Part shown: positions 5,510 to 6,237 of the stretch, piece by piece
Layout of the letters: every line of letters starts with the position of its first letter
Position numbering within the stretch: the first letter of the stretch is position 1
Assembly (NCBI GenBank): GCA_022570975.1
Contig: JACZYS010000151.1
Coordinates: 1-6,237 of the forward strand
From: Candidatus Zixiibacteriota bacterium
Lineage (GTDB): Bacteria; Zixibacteria; MSB-5A5; GN15; FEB-12
Reading direction: 5' to 3'
Length of the DNA: 6,237 bases
Notes under the pieces: generated by a model
Told to the model about the DNA's origin: nothing
What the model saw: the letters and a program-made list of their open reading frames with translations, nothing else
Database searches by the model: none
Program-made: the position numbers and the translations under genes

Positions 5510-6142
5510 GAAACTAGAGCTTTTGAAGATACAACAGAAGAAACTTTAAGTATGAGGTCAAAAGAACAAGCAGCAGATTATAGATTCATACCAGAGCCAG
5601 ATCTTCCAATAATAAATATATCCAAACAACAAGTAGACAAAATTAAGTCAACACTCCCAGAATTACCCCAAACAAAAGTTCAAAGGTTCATTAAACAATA
5701 CAAATTAAGTGGATACACTGCAGATGTCTTAACCGCAAACTTAGATATCGCAAATTTCTTCGAGCAGGTACATAACAAAGTAAAAGATATCAAATTTGTA
5801 TCAAATTGGGTGACTGTAGAGCTGCTTAGAGTATTAAATTGGAACAAAAAATCTCTTTCGGAAGTTGAGATTAAGCCAGAACATTTTATAGAGCTCATCA
5901 AACTCATCAAACAAGGAAAACTTACTGAATTAGCTGCAAAAAAGATATTAAATGACTTCATTCCAAAATCATTTGATCCTTCTAAAAAACTAAAAGATTT
6001 AGGAAAAGTATCTGGAAACAAAGAAATAGAGGATTGGTGCAAACAAGCAATAAAACAAAATTCAAAAGCTGTAGAAGACTACATCAAAATAGCTCAAAAA
6101 GAAGGATATTCAAAAGGTCGACCTTCCCATAGCGGTGTTTAG
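5339..6142 (+). CDS. Chimeric frame: GroES N-terminal half joined to GatB C-terminal part
   Basis: A 267-codon frame that is not a known gene. Residues 1 to about 57 are a normal GroES start: MNVKPLADRVVVKP, the mobile loop EQEMIKGGIIIPDTA that contacts GroEL, then EGEVVEIGTGRVTEDGKKVEM. GroES should then continue to about 95 residues with its second beta half and C-terminal strand; these are missing. From about residue 58 the frame reads as GatB: ETRAFEDTTEETLSMRSKE and ADYRFIPEPDLP, then the helical GatB/YqeY domain (PELPQTKVQRFIKQY, ANFFEQV, SNWVTVELLRVLNW, GKLTELAAKKILNDF, SKAVEDY). GatB's N-terminal catalytic cradle is absent, and so is its end (GQVMK-type motif). G+C falls from about 42% to 32% at the join, and ATA and AGA codons become common. 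Most likely a contig mis-join; it should not be taken as one functional protein. Confidence 0.8.
   Translation: MNVKPLADRVVVKPLDEQEMIKGGIIIPDTAKEKPMEGEVVEIGTGRVTEDGKKVEMETRAFEDTTEETLSMRSKEQAADYRFIPEPDLPIINISKQQVDKIKSTLPELPQTKVQRFIKQYKLSGYTADVLTANLDIANFFEQVHNKVKDIKFVSNWVTVELLRVLNWNKKSLSEVEIKPEHFIELIKLIKQGKLTELAAKKILNDFIPKSFDPSKKLKDLGKVSGNKEIEDWCKQAIKQNSKAVEDYIKIAQKEGYSKGRPSHSGV
5510..6089 (+). pseudogene. gatB: gatB, internal-to-3' part (Asp/Glu-tRNA amidotransferase subunit B)
   Basis: GatB, with GatA and GatC, converts misacylated Glu-tRNA(Gln) or Asp-tRNA(Asn) into the correct amide form. The fragment begins at the conserved ETR...LSMRSKE...DYRF.PEPDLP block, which ends the catalytic cradle, and runs through most of the tail domain that binds the tRNA (about frame residues 100-250). 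The start of GatB and the final conserved GQVM(K) segment are missing. The 32% G+C and codon use (ATA, AGA, AAA) differ from every other gene in the window, suggesting another, AT-richer genome. No start codon or ribosome binding site of its own. Confidence 0.82.
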
Positions 6143-6237
6143 ACAGGTACGCGCAGCCATTAAGGATAAGGGTGTCCAGGAATATTTAGATGATGATGAG
6201 TTTTGGAAATTAGATAAGGAAGATAAATTAGGAGAAT
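6093..6237 (+). CDS. Open frame running off the right edge, unrecognised (partial)
   Basis: In the third reading frame, open from 6093 (after TAG 6090-6092) to the window end, the translation LKKKDIQKVDLPIAVFRQ continues through VRAAIKDKGVQEYL and DDDEFWKLDKEDKLGE. It is strongly charged with an acidic DDDE patch and reads like real protein, whereas the GatB frame degenerates (GRPSHSGV, then stop). Codons differ from the GatB part: AAG as well as AAA for Lys, GTC, GCG, CGC. I do not recognise it; any 5' part was lost at the join, and no convincing start is visible (a GTG at 6135 lacks a ribosome binding site). GGAG at 6232-6235 could be the binding site of a gene beyond the window, in which case a stop in this frame would be expected soon after. 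Confidence 0.4.

Noticed and set aside
5339..6142. A genuine novel GroES-GatB fusion protein
   Set aside because: Both parts are truncated relative to functional proteins, the base composition breaks exactly at the join, and a second break follows; a mis-join explains this better.

Overview
The window looks like part of a bacterial chromosome, probably a contig assembled from an uncultivated organism. Sampled lines run from about 42% G+C (nth, groES start) to about 53% (eno). There are tightly packed + strand housekeeping genes, a short-hairpin repeat cluster of the kind scattered through many environmental genomes, and a CIRCE heat-shock operator. No lineage marker is decisive; an FCB-group or Zixibacteria-like bacterium is only a guess.

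Positions 1-3437 read as one compact operon: the 3' end of prfA (release factor 1), an unrecognised six-helix membrane protein (ATGA overlap with prfA), prmC (methylates the GGQ glutamine of release factors; GTG start overlapping the previous gene), nth (endonuclease III) and a short HisN/IMPase-type phosphatase. Gaps are overlaps or 7 nt. prfA and prmC are functionally linked. The phosphatase is odd: it lacks about 35 residues in the middle, and the usual metal-binding Glu of its GEE motif is Lys.

eno (enolase, 3492-4790) follows after 54 nt with a good ribosome binding site and a possible promoter of its own. It is complete, with all catalytic and metal residues.

Positions 4791-5338 carry no gene. 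The first half is a pile-up of short palindromes, including a 75-bp inverted repeat and a 26-bp exact direct repeat spaced 110 bp apart. The second half is AT-rich and ends in a textbook promoter plus perfect CIRCE operator for a groES operon.

The main anomaly is the open frame at 5339-6142. Its first ~57 codons are a normal groES start, but it then continues in frame as the C-terminal part of GatB (Asp/Glu-tRNA amidotransferase subunit B), with G+C dropping from about 42% to 32%. Near 6090-6115 the GatB similarity also stops, and a different frame with different codon use runs off the right edge. I read positions after about 5500 as a mosaic, most simply a contig mis-join between organisms; a true recombination is possible but less likely. 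No groEL is present. I found no convincing new multi-gene system.
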